Origin: an uncultured Kiritimatiellota bacterium
GTDB taxonomy: Bacteria; Verrucomicrobiota; Kiritimatiellia; RFP12; UBA1067
DNA: 53,205 nucleotides
Direction of reading: 5' to 3'
Assembly (NCBI GenBank): GCA_934643865.1
Contig: CAKUCX010000018.1
Coordinates: forward strand, 1-53,205
Every line of letters begins with the position of its first letter. Positions within the stretch are counted from its first letter, which is position 1. This document shows positions 44,576 through 51,301 of this stretch, in pieces. A program made the translations under genes and the position numbers. Under the pieces are notes generated by a model. It searched no databases. It was not told the origin of the DNA and saw only the letters and a list, made by a program, of their open reading frames with translations.

Positions 44576-45232
44576 ATGACGCTTGGCGATCTTCAGCCAA
44601 ACGATGCATTCGTGTCCAGTACCATTTCTTTCATGACCCAGGGCGGTGCAACTGCCAAGGTCAGTTTCAATGGAGAACAGGTTTGGGCATCTTACGCTTA
44701 TTGGGCTGAGGGTGACGGTGCTGAAGACGGTGCTGGCTGGTATCTTGAAGCGGATGAAGATGCGACAGTAAATCAGAATGGCGTAGTCATTCCTTTCGGT
44801 ACGGGTCTTTTGGTATACCGTGATGGCTCAGAAGCGGATGCACAGTTGACCTATTCCGGCGCTGTAAGCACAGAGCCCGTCACTAAGTCCTTCCCCAACG
44901 CTCAGTACACGGTTTGCGGCAACTGCTCACCTGTTGATATCACATTGGGCGATATCACTCCAAATGAAGCATTTGTGTCGAGCACAATTAGCTTCATGAC
45001 CCCCGGTGGTGCTACGGCTAAAGTCAACTTCAATGGCGAGCAGGTTTGGGCGTCATACACATATTGGGCAGAAGGCGATGGTGCTGAAGATGGCCCTGGC
45101 TGGTATCTTGAGGCGGATGAGGATGCAACAGTTAACCAGAATGATCTACCCATAGCAGCTGGTCAGGGTTTCCTCGTCTATCGCGATGGCTCTGAAGCCG
45201 ATGCGACCATCACTATTCCGGCCGCGCTCTGA
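44576..45232 (+). CDS. Module A ORF X: duplicated ~120-residue surface-type domain, no proper start
   Basis: The frame is open from 44399 and is homologous to the other X ORFs from GYQNKGF (44492) on, but has no ATG, GTG or TTG before ATG 44576, which lies inside the first domain. From 44576 it gives 218 residues. The domain occurs twice: TLGDLQPNDAFVSSTISFMT..GGATAKV...VWASYAYWAEGDGAEDG-AGWYLEADEDATVNQN, then PFGTGLLVYR, linked by NCSPVDI. It ends EADATITIPAAL. Asp/Glu-rich, no Cys pairs except the linker, no membrane segment. Function unknown; likely extracellular because it is paired with a PEP-CTERM gene. It may be a silent copy or the tail of a gene needing recombination with a start. 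Confidence 0.6.
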   Translation: MTLGDLQPNDAFVSSTISFMTQGGATAKVSFNGEQVWASYAYWAEGDGAEDGAGWYLEADEDATVNQNGVVIPFGTGLLVYRDGSEADAQLTYSGAVSTEPVTKSFPNAQYTVCGNCSPVDITLGDITPNEAFVSSTISFMTPGGATAKVNFNGEQVWASYTYWAEGDGAEDGPGWYLEADEDATVNQNDLPIAAGQGFLVYRDGSEADATITIPAAL

Positions 45233-45235
45233 TGA

Positions 45236-45286
45236 TTTTGTGTGGTGCATGGTGTGCCGTGCAGAAACGAAAAGGAAAAAACGAAA
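45236..45286 (+). repeat. X-Y spacer of module A with 14-bp direct repeats
   Basis: GATTTTGTGTGGTGCATGG then TGTGCCGTGCAGAAA: two imperfect 14-bp units. The spacer is conserved in all four modules. GTGCAGA is the reverse complement of TCTGCAC in the leader. Confidence 0.65.
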
Positions 45287-45841
45287 ATGAAGAAACTAAT
45301 GATTCTGGCAGCAGCAGTTGTGGCTACCGTAGCCGCAAATGCAGCCGCCATCACATGGGGTTCTGGTACGGTGACTCTCGCCGACAGTTCCAAGGCTGGC
45401 AAGGATGCGGTGACAGGATACCTCTTCCTGATTGACGCTACGACCTACAGCACACTCGCCGCCAACACGACTGGCACGGCTATGTCCGATGCTGTCTATG
45501 CAGCGTATGGCTCAAGCCTCGGCTCTGCTGCAGCAAATAAGGCGACAACCGCTAAGGGTATCGCTAACATCACCGATCCTACAACCTATGCCAATGGTGA
45601 TACTGCGTATGCAGCCATCCTCTATATTGATGGGGACAACTACATTGGCAATGTCGCAACCTACACACTGACAAGCGACTTGAACGCTACTGTTGGTGAT
45701 CTTGCGAACATTCTTGGGGGCAATGTTGGATCAAGCACGACTGCAACTGCGTGGTCGACGGCTGCCGTCCCTGAGCCGACGAGCGGGCTTCTGCTCCTCC
45801 TCGGCATGGCTGGCCTCGCCCTCAAGCGCAAGCGCGCCTAA
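45287..45841 (+). CDS. Module A ORF Y: PEP-CTERM protein
   Basis: 184 residues. Start 45287 follows AAAAGGAAAAAACG. Signal peptide MKKLMILAAAVVATVAANAAA, then a short conserved ITWGSGTVTL and a variable middle rich in Ala, Thr, Asn and Tyr (Tyr/Ala strands, helical DAVYAAYGSS). The end is AVPEPTSGLLLLLGMAGLALKRKRA: a PEP motif, a membrane helix and a basic tail, i.e. a PEP-CTERM sorting signal. Exosortases recognise such signals and release or anchor the protein at the surface; no exosortase gene is present here. The 3' 77 bp are nearly identical to module B (one difference). Confidence 0.88.
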   Translation: MKKLMILAAAVVATVAANAAAITWGSGTVTLADSSKAGKDAVTGYLFLIDATTYSTLAANTTGTAMSDAVYAAYGSSLGSAAANKATTAKGIANITDPTTYANGDTAYAAILYIDGDNYIGNVATYTLTSDLNATVGDLANILGGNVGSSTTATAWSTAAVPEPTSGLLLLLGMAGLALKRKRA

Positions 45842-45865
45842 GGCGATCACAAGCCCAGAAACAGA

Positions 45866-45898
45866 GAAGCCGCCCTCACATCGAGGACGGCTTCTTTG
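45866..45898 (+). terminator. Terminator after module A
   Basis: GAAGCCGCCCTC (45866-45877), loop ACATC, GAGGACGGCTTC (45883-45894), then TTTGTC. The same hairpin follows module B. Confidence 0.8.
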
Positions 45899-45901
45899 TC
45901 G

Positions 45902-47224
45902 TTACACGAACATTGACATGTAGTGGGGAAGCGTGATCTTTTTGCCAACCCTGCCCACATTGCCGTTTATGAACTTGTATCCAATCGAGACATCGTCGCG
46001 CCTGAGCATGGCATCAAACGACGACGATGTGTTTCTGCCGGCTTTTACTTCGATGGGAACGACACCGCTCTCGTGCTCTATCAGGAAATCAATCTCCCCC
46101 AACTGCGGGGATTTCTGGTAATAGTACGGCGTGTATCCCCTGAAGACAAGCTGCTCCGCGATGGCGTTTTCGTAGAGCCCTCCCTTGGCGAATCCGGCCA
46201 TGGTGTTGTCGAGGATGTCCTTCTTGGCGCGGAATCCCATCATGGCAGTGAGTATGCCTACATCCGTCAGATACATCTTGAATGCGTCGCCGGTCTTGTA
46301 CACGCTCAGAGGGATGCGGGGTTCAGTGGTGTTGAAGCACTGGATCGACAGAGCCGACTCGCGCAGCCAATCGATGGAGCTAGAGAACTTCCTCGCTGAG
46401 CCGCCGCTGGCGACCGCAGAGTACTTGAACTTCCGGTTTTCCCTCGCAAGCTGTTCAGGCAGCGAGAGGTAGCAGGCGCGGATTTTCGGCTTGTCCGTCT
46501 TGGCCGCATAGCGCGCGATGTCGTCGAGGTTCGCGTCGACTATCTTCGACTGGACTTCGTAGGCCACGCCGAAGTTGTTCTCTCTGACAAATGTGGAGAC
46601 GACCTCTGGCATCCCGCCTATTGCGAGGTATTCCCTGAACAGAGATTGAAATCTGTCGTTGATGGCGGTTTCCACTGGGGTGCTGGCGCGAAACGATTCG
46701 CGAAGAATCCCCACGGCATCCTCTCCGTAGCCATGCGCCCAAAGGTACTCCTCGAAGTCCATCGGACGCATGAAGACATGGTTCTCGTAGCCGACGGGGA
46801 TGGACTCCTGATTCCGCTCTTTCTGGTGTTCGTCGTCAAGGAATGTTAGTCCAAGCAACGATCCGGAGGCTATCACGTCCGCCCTGCCGTCGATGGCGAG
46901 GCTCTTGAGCGCAGTCCTTGCCCTTGGACAGCTCTGGATTTCGTCGAGAAAGACGAGCGTGTCGCCGGGAACGAGCCTGAATCTTGGATGGATTGCGCTT
47001 ATGGTTGCGAAGATGGTATCGGCTCGAAGGTCATCGCCGAATATCCTTGCGTCGCCCTTGTTGAGTATGAAGTTTATGTAAATGTAGGATGAGTAGTTTT
47101 GCCTGCCGAACTGGTCGATGATGAAGGTTTTGCCTATCTGCCTTGCCCCCTTGACGAAAAGGCATTCGCGACCATGTGATGCCTTCCACTTGGCGAGAGT
47201 GCCATAGAATTTTCTCTTGAGCAT
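45902..47224 (-). CDS. AAA ATPase with DUF4143 domain (first copy)
   Basis: 440 residues. Walker A FVKGARQIGKTF (residues ~23-34), Walker B DTLVFLDEIQSCP, sensor-like VIASGSLLG, then a linker with helical domain and a C-terminal DUF4143 domain carrying nuclease-fold features (GEIDFLIEHESGVVPIEVKAG, a PD-(D/E)xK-like pattern). Family members are common, unlinked to a known process, in bacteria rich in toxin-antitoxin genes. The start is after GGAG. A promoter with a dyad at its start site precedes it. It lies between module A and an orphan leader, reading towards A. Confidence 0.87.
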   Translation of the reverse strand: MLKRKFYGTLAKWKASHGRECLFVKGARQIGKTFIIDQFGRQNYSSYIYINFILNKGDARIFGDDLRADTIFATISAIHPRFRLVPGDTLVFLDEIQSCPRARTALKSLAIDGRADVIASGSLLGLTFLDDEHQKERNQESIPVGYENHVFMRPMDFEEYLWAHGYGEDAVGILRESFRASTPVETAINDRFQSLFREYLAIGGMPEVVSTFVRENNFGVAYEVQSKIVDANLDDIARYAAKTDKPKIRACYLSLPEQLARENRKFKYSAVASGGSARKFSSSIDWLRESALSIQCFNTTEPRIPLSVYKTGDAFKMYLTDVGILTAMMGFRAKKDILDNTMAGFAKGGLYENAIAEQLVFRGYTPYYYQKSPQLGEIDFLIEHESGVVPIEVKAGRNTSSSFDAMLRRDDVSIGYKFINGNVGRVGKKITLPHYMSMFV

Positions 47225-47230
47225 TATTTT

Positions 47231-47277
47231 CTCCGACTTTTCGGAGGAATTTTATCAAATTCCGAAGCGCCGGTCAA
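47231..47277 (-). promoter_or_regulatory. Promoter and start-site dyad of the first DUF4143 gene
   Basis: Reverse strand: TTGACC (47277-47272), 17-bp spacer, TAAAAT (47254-47249). The dyad CTCCGA-CTTT-TCGGAG (47231-47246) covers the predicted start site and includes the GGAG ribosome site, so it could be an operator. Confidence 0.65.
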
Positions 47278-47382
47278 GATCGACTGCAGTTTTATAGATG
47301 GTTGTCTTTATAAATAGTGCAACTTTTTACAGGGTTGAGTTATGGTGATATTGCAACTAATACACACCTGCGCCCGCCCCGG

Positions 47383-47489
47383 AGCCGACCGTGAGGGGGG
47401 AAGGTGAAGCCCCTGTAAACAAGGAGCGGCGGGTTCGCCGCCGTGCAGGGCAAATGCAGAGAATGCCAGTGTGGTTTTGCGAAACCACA
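47383..47489 (-). repeat. Orphan leader element without its module
   Basis: Read on the reverse strand: hairpin TGTGGTTT-CGCA-AAACCACA (47489-47470), TCTGCATTTGCCCTGCAC (about 47456-47439), hairpin GCGGCG-AACC-CGCCGC, TTGTTTACAGGG, then GTCGGCT (47389-47383). Homology stops there: TCC replaces TACCAGAACAAGG. The rest of 47278-47382 shows nothing I can assign. Confidence 0.65.
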
Positions 47490-47507
47490 ATTGCGGCAAA
47501 CAGCCCA

Positions 47508-47557
47508 TTGACTTACTGGTAAGATGTATGCTATAATATCGGCGTCTTACAAGTAAG
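47508..47557 (+). promoter_or_regulatory. Promoter with paired operators for the AbrB/PIN operon
   Basis: TTGACT (47508-47513), 18-bp spacer, TATAAT (47532-47537). Two palindromes, CTTACTGGTAAG (47512-47523) and CTTACAAGTAAG (47546-47557), both CTTAC-N2-GTAAG and 34 bp apart, flank the -10. They are probably bound by the antitoxin. Confidence 0.8.
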
Positions 47558-47568
47558 AAAGGATCGGC

Positions 47569-47865
47569 ATGACAAAAGTGATGACTACAAAGATGTCCTC
47601 AAAGGGACAGGTTGTTCTTCCGGAGGCGCTGCGACAGATGTACGGCTGGGAGAGCGGCACGGCTTTTACAGTCCTTGTTTACAAGGGTTCGATAATCATG
47701 CAGCCGCTGAAAACTCCTTCGGAAGAGGAACTCGCCGCCGAGTTCGAGGATGCATTCGAGGAGTCGCGTCGTCAGGCGAAGGAGGCGGGCATGTCGCCAA
47801 GGGACATCGCAACCGCAATATCTGACGTTCGCAGAATGCGCCGGACGAGGAGAGCAAGGGCGTGA
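47569..47865 (+). CDS. AbrB/MazE-family antitoxin
   Basis: 98 residues. MTTKMSSKGQVVLPEALRQMYGWESGTAFTVL is the swapped-hairpin AbrB DNA-binding domain (residues ~5-50). The acidic then basic C-terminal part (EEELAAEFEDAFEESRRQAKEAG..., ending RRMRRTRRARA) should bind the toxin. ATG 47569 follows GAAAGGATC; an ATG at 47581 is possible. Its stop overlaps the GTG start of the PIN gene. It should repress its own promoter through the paired palindromes upstream. Confidence 0.87.
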   Translation: MTKVMTTKMSSKGQVVLPEALRQMYGWESGTAFTVLVYKGSIIMQPLKTPSEEELAAEFEDAFEESRRQAKEAGMSPRDIATAISDVRRMRRTRRARA

Positions 47866-48266
47866 GGGCGGTTCTCGACACAAATGTAGTCATGAGCGCC
47901 ATCTTCTTCGGCGGAACACCGCTGAAGATTGTCCGCGCAGCGTTCTCAAAGAAAGTGCAACTCGTAGCATCGAGAGCCGTCTTGTCCGAATACCGCGAGG
48001 TGGCGGAAAGGCTGCATGAACAGTTCCCGATGGTGAACTACCGCCGACCGTTATCCATACTCGAAAGCAAGTTGACGATGGTACGCCCAGTCGCACTTGG
48101 AGAAGCCGTCTGCCGCGATCCTGACGATGATGACATTATCGCCTGCGCTCTTGGCGGCAAGGCGAAAGTAATTTGCAGCGGAGACGGCGATCTGCTCGCC
48201 CTTGATGGCTTTCGAGGGTTGGAAGTCATGATGCCATCAGATTTCTGCCAAAGGATAGGCCTCTAA
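47862..48266 (+). CDS. PIN-domain toxin (VapC-like)
   Basis: 134 residues, GTG start at 47862 overlapping the antitoxin stop by four bases. The PIN acidic residues are visible: LDTNVVMSAIFFGG (first Asp), SEYREVAERL (Glu), CRDPDDDDIIACAL (Asp) and CSGDGDLLAL (Asp). This is the 'putative toxin component, PIN family' group that pairs with AbrB-like antitoxins. It is a Mg-dependent RNase, target unknown. Directly followed by the leader of module B, whose first hairpin serves as its terminator. Confidence 0.87.
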   Translation: MRAVLDTNVVMSAIFFGGTPLKIVRAAFSKKVQLVASRAVLSEYREVAERLHEQFPMVNYRRPLSILESKLTMVRPVALGEAVCRDPDDDDIIACALGGKAKVICSGDGDLLALDGFRGLEVMMPSDFCQRIGL

Positions 48267-48271
48267 AGCCG

Positions 48272-48412
48272 CACTATAGCTCAACGGGAGACCGTCCTCG
48301 CAAGGGGACGGTCTTCTGCTTTTCTCTGCACTTGCCCTGCACAGCGGCAAACCATCCGCGCTCTGTTTTAGGGCGTTTCACCTCGCCCATTCACAGTCGG
48401 CTACCAGAACAA
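48272..48412 (+). repeat. Leader element of module B
   Basis: GCACTATAGCTCAACGGGAG and the hairpin at 48289, then CTCTGCACTTGCCCTGCAC (48324-48342), a GCGG/CCGC hairpin, CTGTTTTAGGGCG (48363-48375) and GTCGGCTACCAGAACAAGG from 48396. At the start-codon position there is CTG followed two codons later by TAG, so translation from this leader is blocked. Confidence 0.65.
48289..48324 (+). terminator. Terminator after the PIN toxin / first hairpin of leader B
   Basis: AGACCGTCC (48289-48297), loop TCGCAAGG, GGACGGTCT (48306-48314), then TCTGCTTTTC. Confidence 0.75.
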
Positions 48413-48437
48413 GGGCCTCAGCTCCGGTTTCAACTAC

Positions 48438-49139
48438 GTGGCTAATACGTTTGTCCCTGTCGGGACGGAGCGTTCGGAGATGACTCTTGGCGACATCACG
48501 CCTAACAGCGAGTTCATTTCCTCGTCAATCCAGTTCCTCACGTCTGGTGGTGCAACGGCGACGGTAAATGATCCTAACCTAGGTTCTGTAAAGGCAACTT
48601 ACATCTACTGGTCTGCGGGCGATGATCCTGTTGGCGGAGCGGGTTGGTACTTCGCGGCGGATGATACTGCCACTTACAATCAGAACTCCCGCATCGTTCC
48701 TTTTGGCGATGCATATTGCGTATCACGTGATAGTGGCGAACCCGAGGCGGAACTGACCTATGCGGGCGAAGTCCAAACCACGGCTGTTACAAAGAATCTC
48801 AATTCTGGGTTCAATTATATCGGAAACTGTTCTCCCGTTGATCTGACTCTTGGCGACATCACGCCTAACAGCGAGTTCATTTCCTCGTCAATCCAGTTCC
48901 TCACGTCTGGTGGTGCAACGGCGACGGTAAATGATCCTAACCTAGGTTCTGTAAAGGCAACTTACATCTACTGGTCTGCGGGCGATGATCCTGTTGGCGG
49001 AGCGGGTTGGTACTTCGCGGCGGATGATACTGCCACTTACAATCAGAACTCTCGTGTAATAGTCGCCGGTGAGGCATTCTGCGTGTCGCGTGATAGCGGC
49101 GAGCCTGAGGCTACAATCACAATCCCCCCTGCGCTCTAA
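48438..49139 (+). CDS. Module B ORF X: duplicated surface-type domain
   Basis: The X frame runs from a TAG at 48369-48371 through GYQNKGLSSGFNYVANTF to 49139. The only usable start is GTG 48438, inside the conserved region and without a Shine-Dalgarno, giving 233 residues. Two copies of MTLGDITPNSEFISSSIQFLT..GGATATV..VKATYIYWSAGDD..GGAGWYFAADDTATYNQNSR are encoded by a perfect 208-bp direct repeat. They are joined through TYAGEVQTTAVTKNLNSGFNYIGNCSPVD. The end is EATITIPPAL. Function unknown; same family as ORFs X of modules A, C and D. Confidence 0.6.
   Translation: MANTFVPVGTERSEMTLGDITPNSEFISSSIQFLTSGGATATVNDPNLGSVKATYIYWSAGDDPVGGAGWYFAADDTATYNQNSRIVPFGDAYCVSRDSGEPEAELTYAGEVQTTAVTKNLNSGFNYIGNCSPVDLTLGDITPNSEFISSSIQFLTSGGATATVNDPNLGSVKATYIYWSAGDDPVGGAGWYFAADDTATYNQNSRVIVAGEAFCVSRDSGEPEATITIPPAL
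48481..49051 (+). repeat. Perfect 208-bp direct repeat within module B
   Basis: 48481-48688 is identical to 48844-49051, offset 363 bp (121 codons). The linker in between is not repeated. The identity at every codon position shows very recent duplication or gene conversion. Confidence 0.95.
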
Positions 49140-49141
49140 CA

Positions 49142-49194
49142 GATTTTTGTGCGGTGCGTAGTGTGCCGTGCAGATACAACAAAGGGAAAAGACA
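49142..49194 (+). repeat. X-Y spacer of module B with 14-bp direct repeats
   Basis: TGTGCGGTGCGTAG (49148-49161) directly followed by TGTGCCGTGCAGAT (49162-49175), then AAAGGGAAAAG as ribosome site for ORF Y. Confidence 0.7.
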
Positions 49195-49743
49195 ATGAAG
49201 AAACTGATGATACTTGCGGTGGCAGTCGTGGCTTCGGTCGCGGCAAACGCAGCCGCCGTGTCTTGGAACTCGGGAACTATCAAGTTGCCGAGCGGAGCAA
49301 ACGCAAGGGCCACGGTTGCGGCATCGCTCTTTATAGTCGATGCCGCTACATATGCCACTTATGCGGCATATACTGATGCAGCCAAGTTGTCCGACGACAT
49401 CTACGCTGCATATAAGGGCACCGCTCCGACCGCGACTAAGACCTCCACAACGAAGAGTCTCGCCAACATCCTCTACGGAGATTACTCGGCGGGTGACAGT
49501 GTTTATGCTGTTCTTCTCTACACCACGACAGAGAATGAGACTGCGTACTGGATGGGCAACTATGGATCTGTCACCCTCGAATCTGCGCAGGACGTTGACG
49601 TTGGTCAGTTGGCGAACGTCCTTGGCGGCAACCCCACGGCTGGCGCCACGGCATGGTCCACAGCTGCCGTCCCTGAGCCGACGAGCGGGCTTCTGCTCCT
49701 CCTCGGCATGGCCGGCCTCGCCCTCAAGCGCAAGCGCGCGTAA
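49195..49743 (+). CDS. Module B ORF Y: PEP-CTERM protein
   Basis: 182 residues. Signal peptide MKKLMILAVAVVASVAANAAA, conserved VSWNSGTIKLPSGANA, then a variable middle (VDAATYATYAAYTDAAKLSDDIYAAYKG..., VLLYTTTENETAYWMGNYGSVTLE). It ends TAWSTAAVPEPTSGLLLLLGMAGLALKRKRA-type, the PEP-CTERM signal. Shares YWMGNY and TTT-x-(E/Q) segments with module C. The last 77 bp equal those of module A except one base, whereas the middle of the gene is clearly different. Confidence 0.88.
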   Translation: MKKLMILAVAVVASVAANAAAVSWNSGTIKLPSGANARATVAASLFIVDAATYATYAAYTDAAKLSDDIYAAYKGTAPTATKTSTTKSLANILYGDYSAGDSVYAVLLYTTTENETAYWMGNYGSVTLESAQDVDVGQLANVLGGNPTAGATAWSTAAVPEPTSGLLLLLGMAGLALKRKRA

Positions 49744-49767
49744 GGCAACGAAAAGCCAAGATACAGA

Positions 49768-49800
49768 GAAGCCGCCCTCGCATCGAGGACGGCTTCTTTG
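49768..49800. terminator. Two-way terminator between modules B and C
   Basis: GAAGCCGCCCTC (49768-49779) / GAGGACGGCTTC (49785-49796) followed by TTTG. ORF Y of module C ends 20 bp away on the other strand (with AAAGAAGCC reading as its own hairpin), so both convergent genes probably use it. Confidence 0.75.
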
Positions 49801-49819
49801 TCGTTGCTGTGATCAGCAA

Positions 49820-50371
49820 TTAGGCGCGGCAGCGACGCAGAGCCAAGCCCGCCATGCCAAGGAGCATGAGCAGACCAGAGGTCGGCTCGGGGACAGCGGC
49901 CGTAGACCAAGCGGTAGCTCCACCAGTACCTCCGAGGTTGGTTGCAAGGAATGAGACCTCAACGTCCATCGTGGCTTCAACAGCCGCTGTTGCATAGTTA
50001 CCCATCCAATAGTCGGTGGTATCCTGCGTTGTAGTGTAGAGAACAACTGCATAATAGTTACCCACACCGTATTCAGTGCCATCACTGAGTTTTGCCACGC
50101 CTTTAGCTGTGGACGCCTTCGTCGCATCGGCAGATGCAATTGACGAGCCGTATGCCGAATAGATAGCATCGGAAAGTGCTGTTGCATCGGTCATCGCAGC
50201 ATAAGTGTCATACACGGATTTCTCTACGTTGAACAGATATGCCGTGACTTCACCCTTTCTGGCCTGTGTTCCACTCGGTAACATTATTGTGCCAGAACTC
50301 CACGATACGGCAGCGGCATTTGCGGCAACTGTGGCCACAATAGCTGCTGCGAGAATCATCAGTTTTTTCAT
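49820..50371 (-). CDS. Module C ORF Y: PEP-CTERM protein
   Basis: 183 residues. Start 50371 follows AAAGGGAAAAGAC. Signal peptide MKKLMILAAAIVATVAANAAA, conserved VSWSSGTIMLPSGTQA, variable middle with TDATALSDAIYSAYGSSIASADATKASTAKGVAKL, which resembles module A, and YWMGNYATAAVE, which resembles B. It ends AVPEPTSGLLMLLGMAGLALRRCRA. The 3' end has diverged at DNA level from A and B. Convergent with module B; the middle looks like a mosaic of A-like and B-like segments. Confidence 0.88.
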   Translation of the reverse strand: MKKLMILAAAIVATVAANAAAVSWSSGTIMLPSGTQARKGEVTAYLFNVEKSVYDTYAAMTDATALSDAIYSAYGSSIASADATKASTAKGVAKLSDGTEYGVGNYYAVVLYTTTQDTTDYWMGNYATAAVEATMDVEVSFLATNLGGTGGATAWSTAAVPEPTSGLLMLLGMAGLALRRCRA

Positions 50372-50425
50372 TGTCTTTTCCCTTTGTTGTATCTGCACGG
50401 CACACTATGCACCGCACAAAATCAT
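50372..50425 (-). repeat. X-Y spacer of module C with 14-bp direct repeats
   Basis: Reverse strand: GATTTTGTGCGGTGCATAG then TGTGCCGTGCAGATAC, then AAAGGGAAAAG. Same arrangement as in modules A, B and D. Confidence 0.7.
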
Positions 50426-51196
50426 TTACATCGCAGCAGGAATGGTAATGGCGGCACCCGTCTCAAGCATAGGACGATTCACAAGGAAGCCGCCGCCAGC
50501 CGGAATAATGCGGCTGTTCTGGTTGTACTCCGCGTCCTCATCGGCATCGAGATACCAACCTGCGCCGCCGGAAGCATCGTCCTCTTCCCAGTAGGAGAAC
50601 ACAGCCTTGACAGTTCCAAGACCTTCAACGGTGACAGTTGCAGTTGCGCCGCCAGAGGTGAGGAGCTGGATGGACGAGTTTACGAATGAAGCGTTGGGAG
50701 TCAAATCGCCAAAAGTTATGTCTCTGGGACAGCAATTTCCCAAGAAGTTAAATTTCTCGCTGAGATTTTTGGTGATTGGCGCAGCCTCGACCTCGCCAGA
50801 ATAAACCAAAGCGGCTCCCGTCTCCAATGTAGGACGATTTACAAGATAGCCATCGCCAAACGGAATGACACGACTGTTCTGGTTGTACTCTGCGTCTTCG
50901 TCAGCATCAAGATACCAACCGGCTCCATCAGAAGCATCATCCTCGTCCCAGTACGAGAAAATCGCCTTAACGGTGCCGAGACCGTCAACGGTAACGGTTG
51001 CGGTCGCACCACCAGAGGTGAGGAGCTGGATGGACGAGTTGATGAACTCGGGATTTGGCTTGATGTCGCCAAACGTCATCGCGTCTTTGTTCTTCCCGAC
51101 GGGAACAAAAGTATTGACAACGAAGTTGAAGTTCTCGTTGAGCGCCTTGTTCTGGTAGCCGACAGCGTGAGGCGAAGATAAAGACCCAGTAAACAC
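50426..51196 (-). CDS. Module C ORF X: duplicated surface-type domain, GTG start
   Basis: 256 residues. A GTG at 51196 (MFTGSLSSPHAVGYQNKALNENF) sits exactly where module D has ATG, directly after the GGCGG-TGAAT-CCGCC hairpin of its leader; no strong Shine-Dalgarno. Two domains, each with MTFGDI(K)PN..F.NSSIQLLTSGGATATV.GLGTVKA.FSYW.EDDAS.GAGWYLDADEDAEYNQNSR, have a 360-bp period. They are joined by VEAAPITKNLSEKFNFLGNCCPRD. It ends TGAAITIPAAM. No signal peptide despite an apparently extracellular composition. Function unknown. Confidence 0.65.
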   Translation of the reverse strand: MFTGSLSSPHAVGYQNKALNENFNFVVNTFVPVGKNKDAMTFGDIKPNPEFINSSIQLLTSGGATATVTVDGLGTVKAIFSYWDEDDASDGAGWYLDADEDAEYNQNSRVIPFGDGYLVNRPTLETGAALVYSGEVEAAPITKNLSEKFNFLGNCCPRDITFGDLTPNASFVNSSIQLLTSGGATATVTVEGLGTVKAVFSYWEEDDASGGAGWYLDADEDAEYNQNSRIIPAGGGFLVNRPMLETGAAITIPAAM

Positions 51197-51281
51197 AGCG
51201 CGGCGGATTCACCGCCGTGCAGGGCAGGTGCAGAGAAAAGCAGAAGACCGCCCCTTGCGAGGACGGTCTTCCGTTGCGCCG
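51143..51281 (-). repeat. Leader element of module C
   Basis: Reverse strand: GCCGCGCTACGGCGCAACGG (51286-51267), hairpin AAGACCGTCC-TCGCAAGG-GGCGGTCTT (51270-51244), CTCTGCACCTGCCCTGCAC (51234-51216), hairpin GGCGG-TGAAT-CCGCC, GTGTTTACTGGG (start codon GTG), GTCGGCTACC (51163-51154). Confidence 0.7.
51244..51270 (-). terminator. Terminator of the second DUF4143 gene / first hairpin of leader C
   Basis: Inverted repeat as described for leader C, followed on the reverse strand by CTGCTTTTC. Confidence 0.7.
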
Positions 51282-51301
51282 TAGCGCGGCTGTAGAGCCT
51301 C

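Noticed and set aside
48267..48300. tRNA-like GCACTATAGCTCAACGGGAG before leader B.
   Set aside because: No acceptor or T arm can be drawn; the same text in leader C is part of the repeated leader and its terminator.
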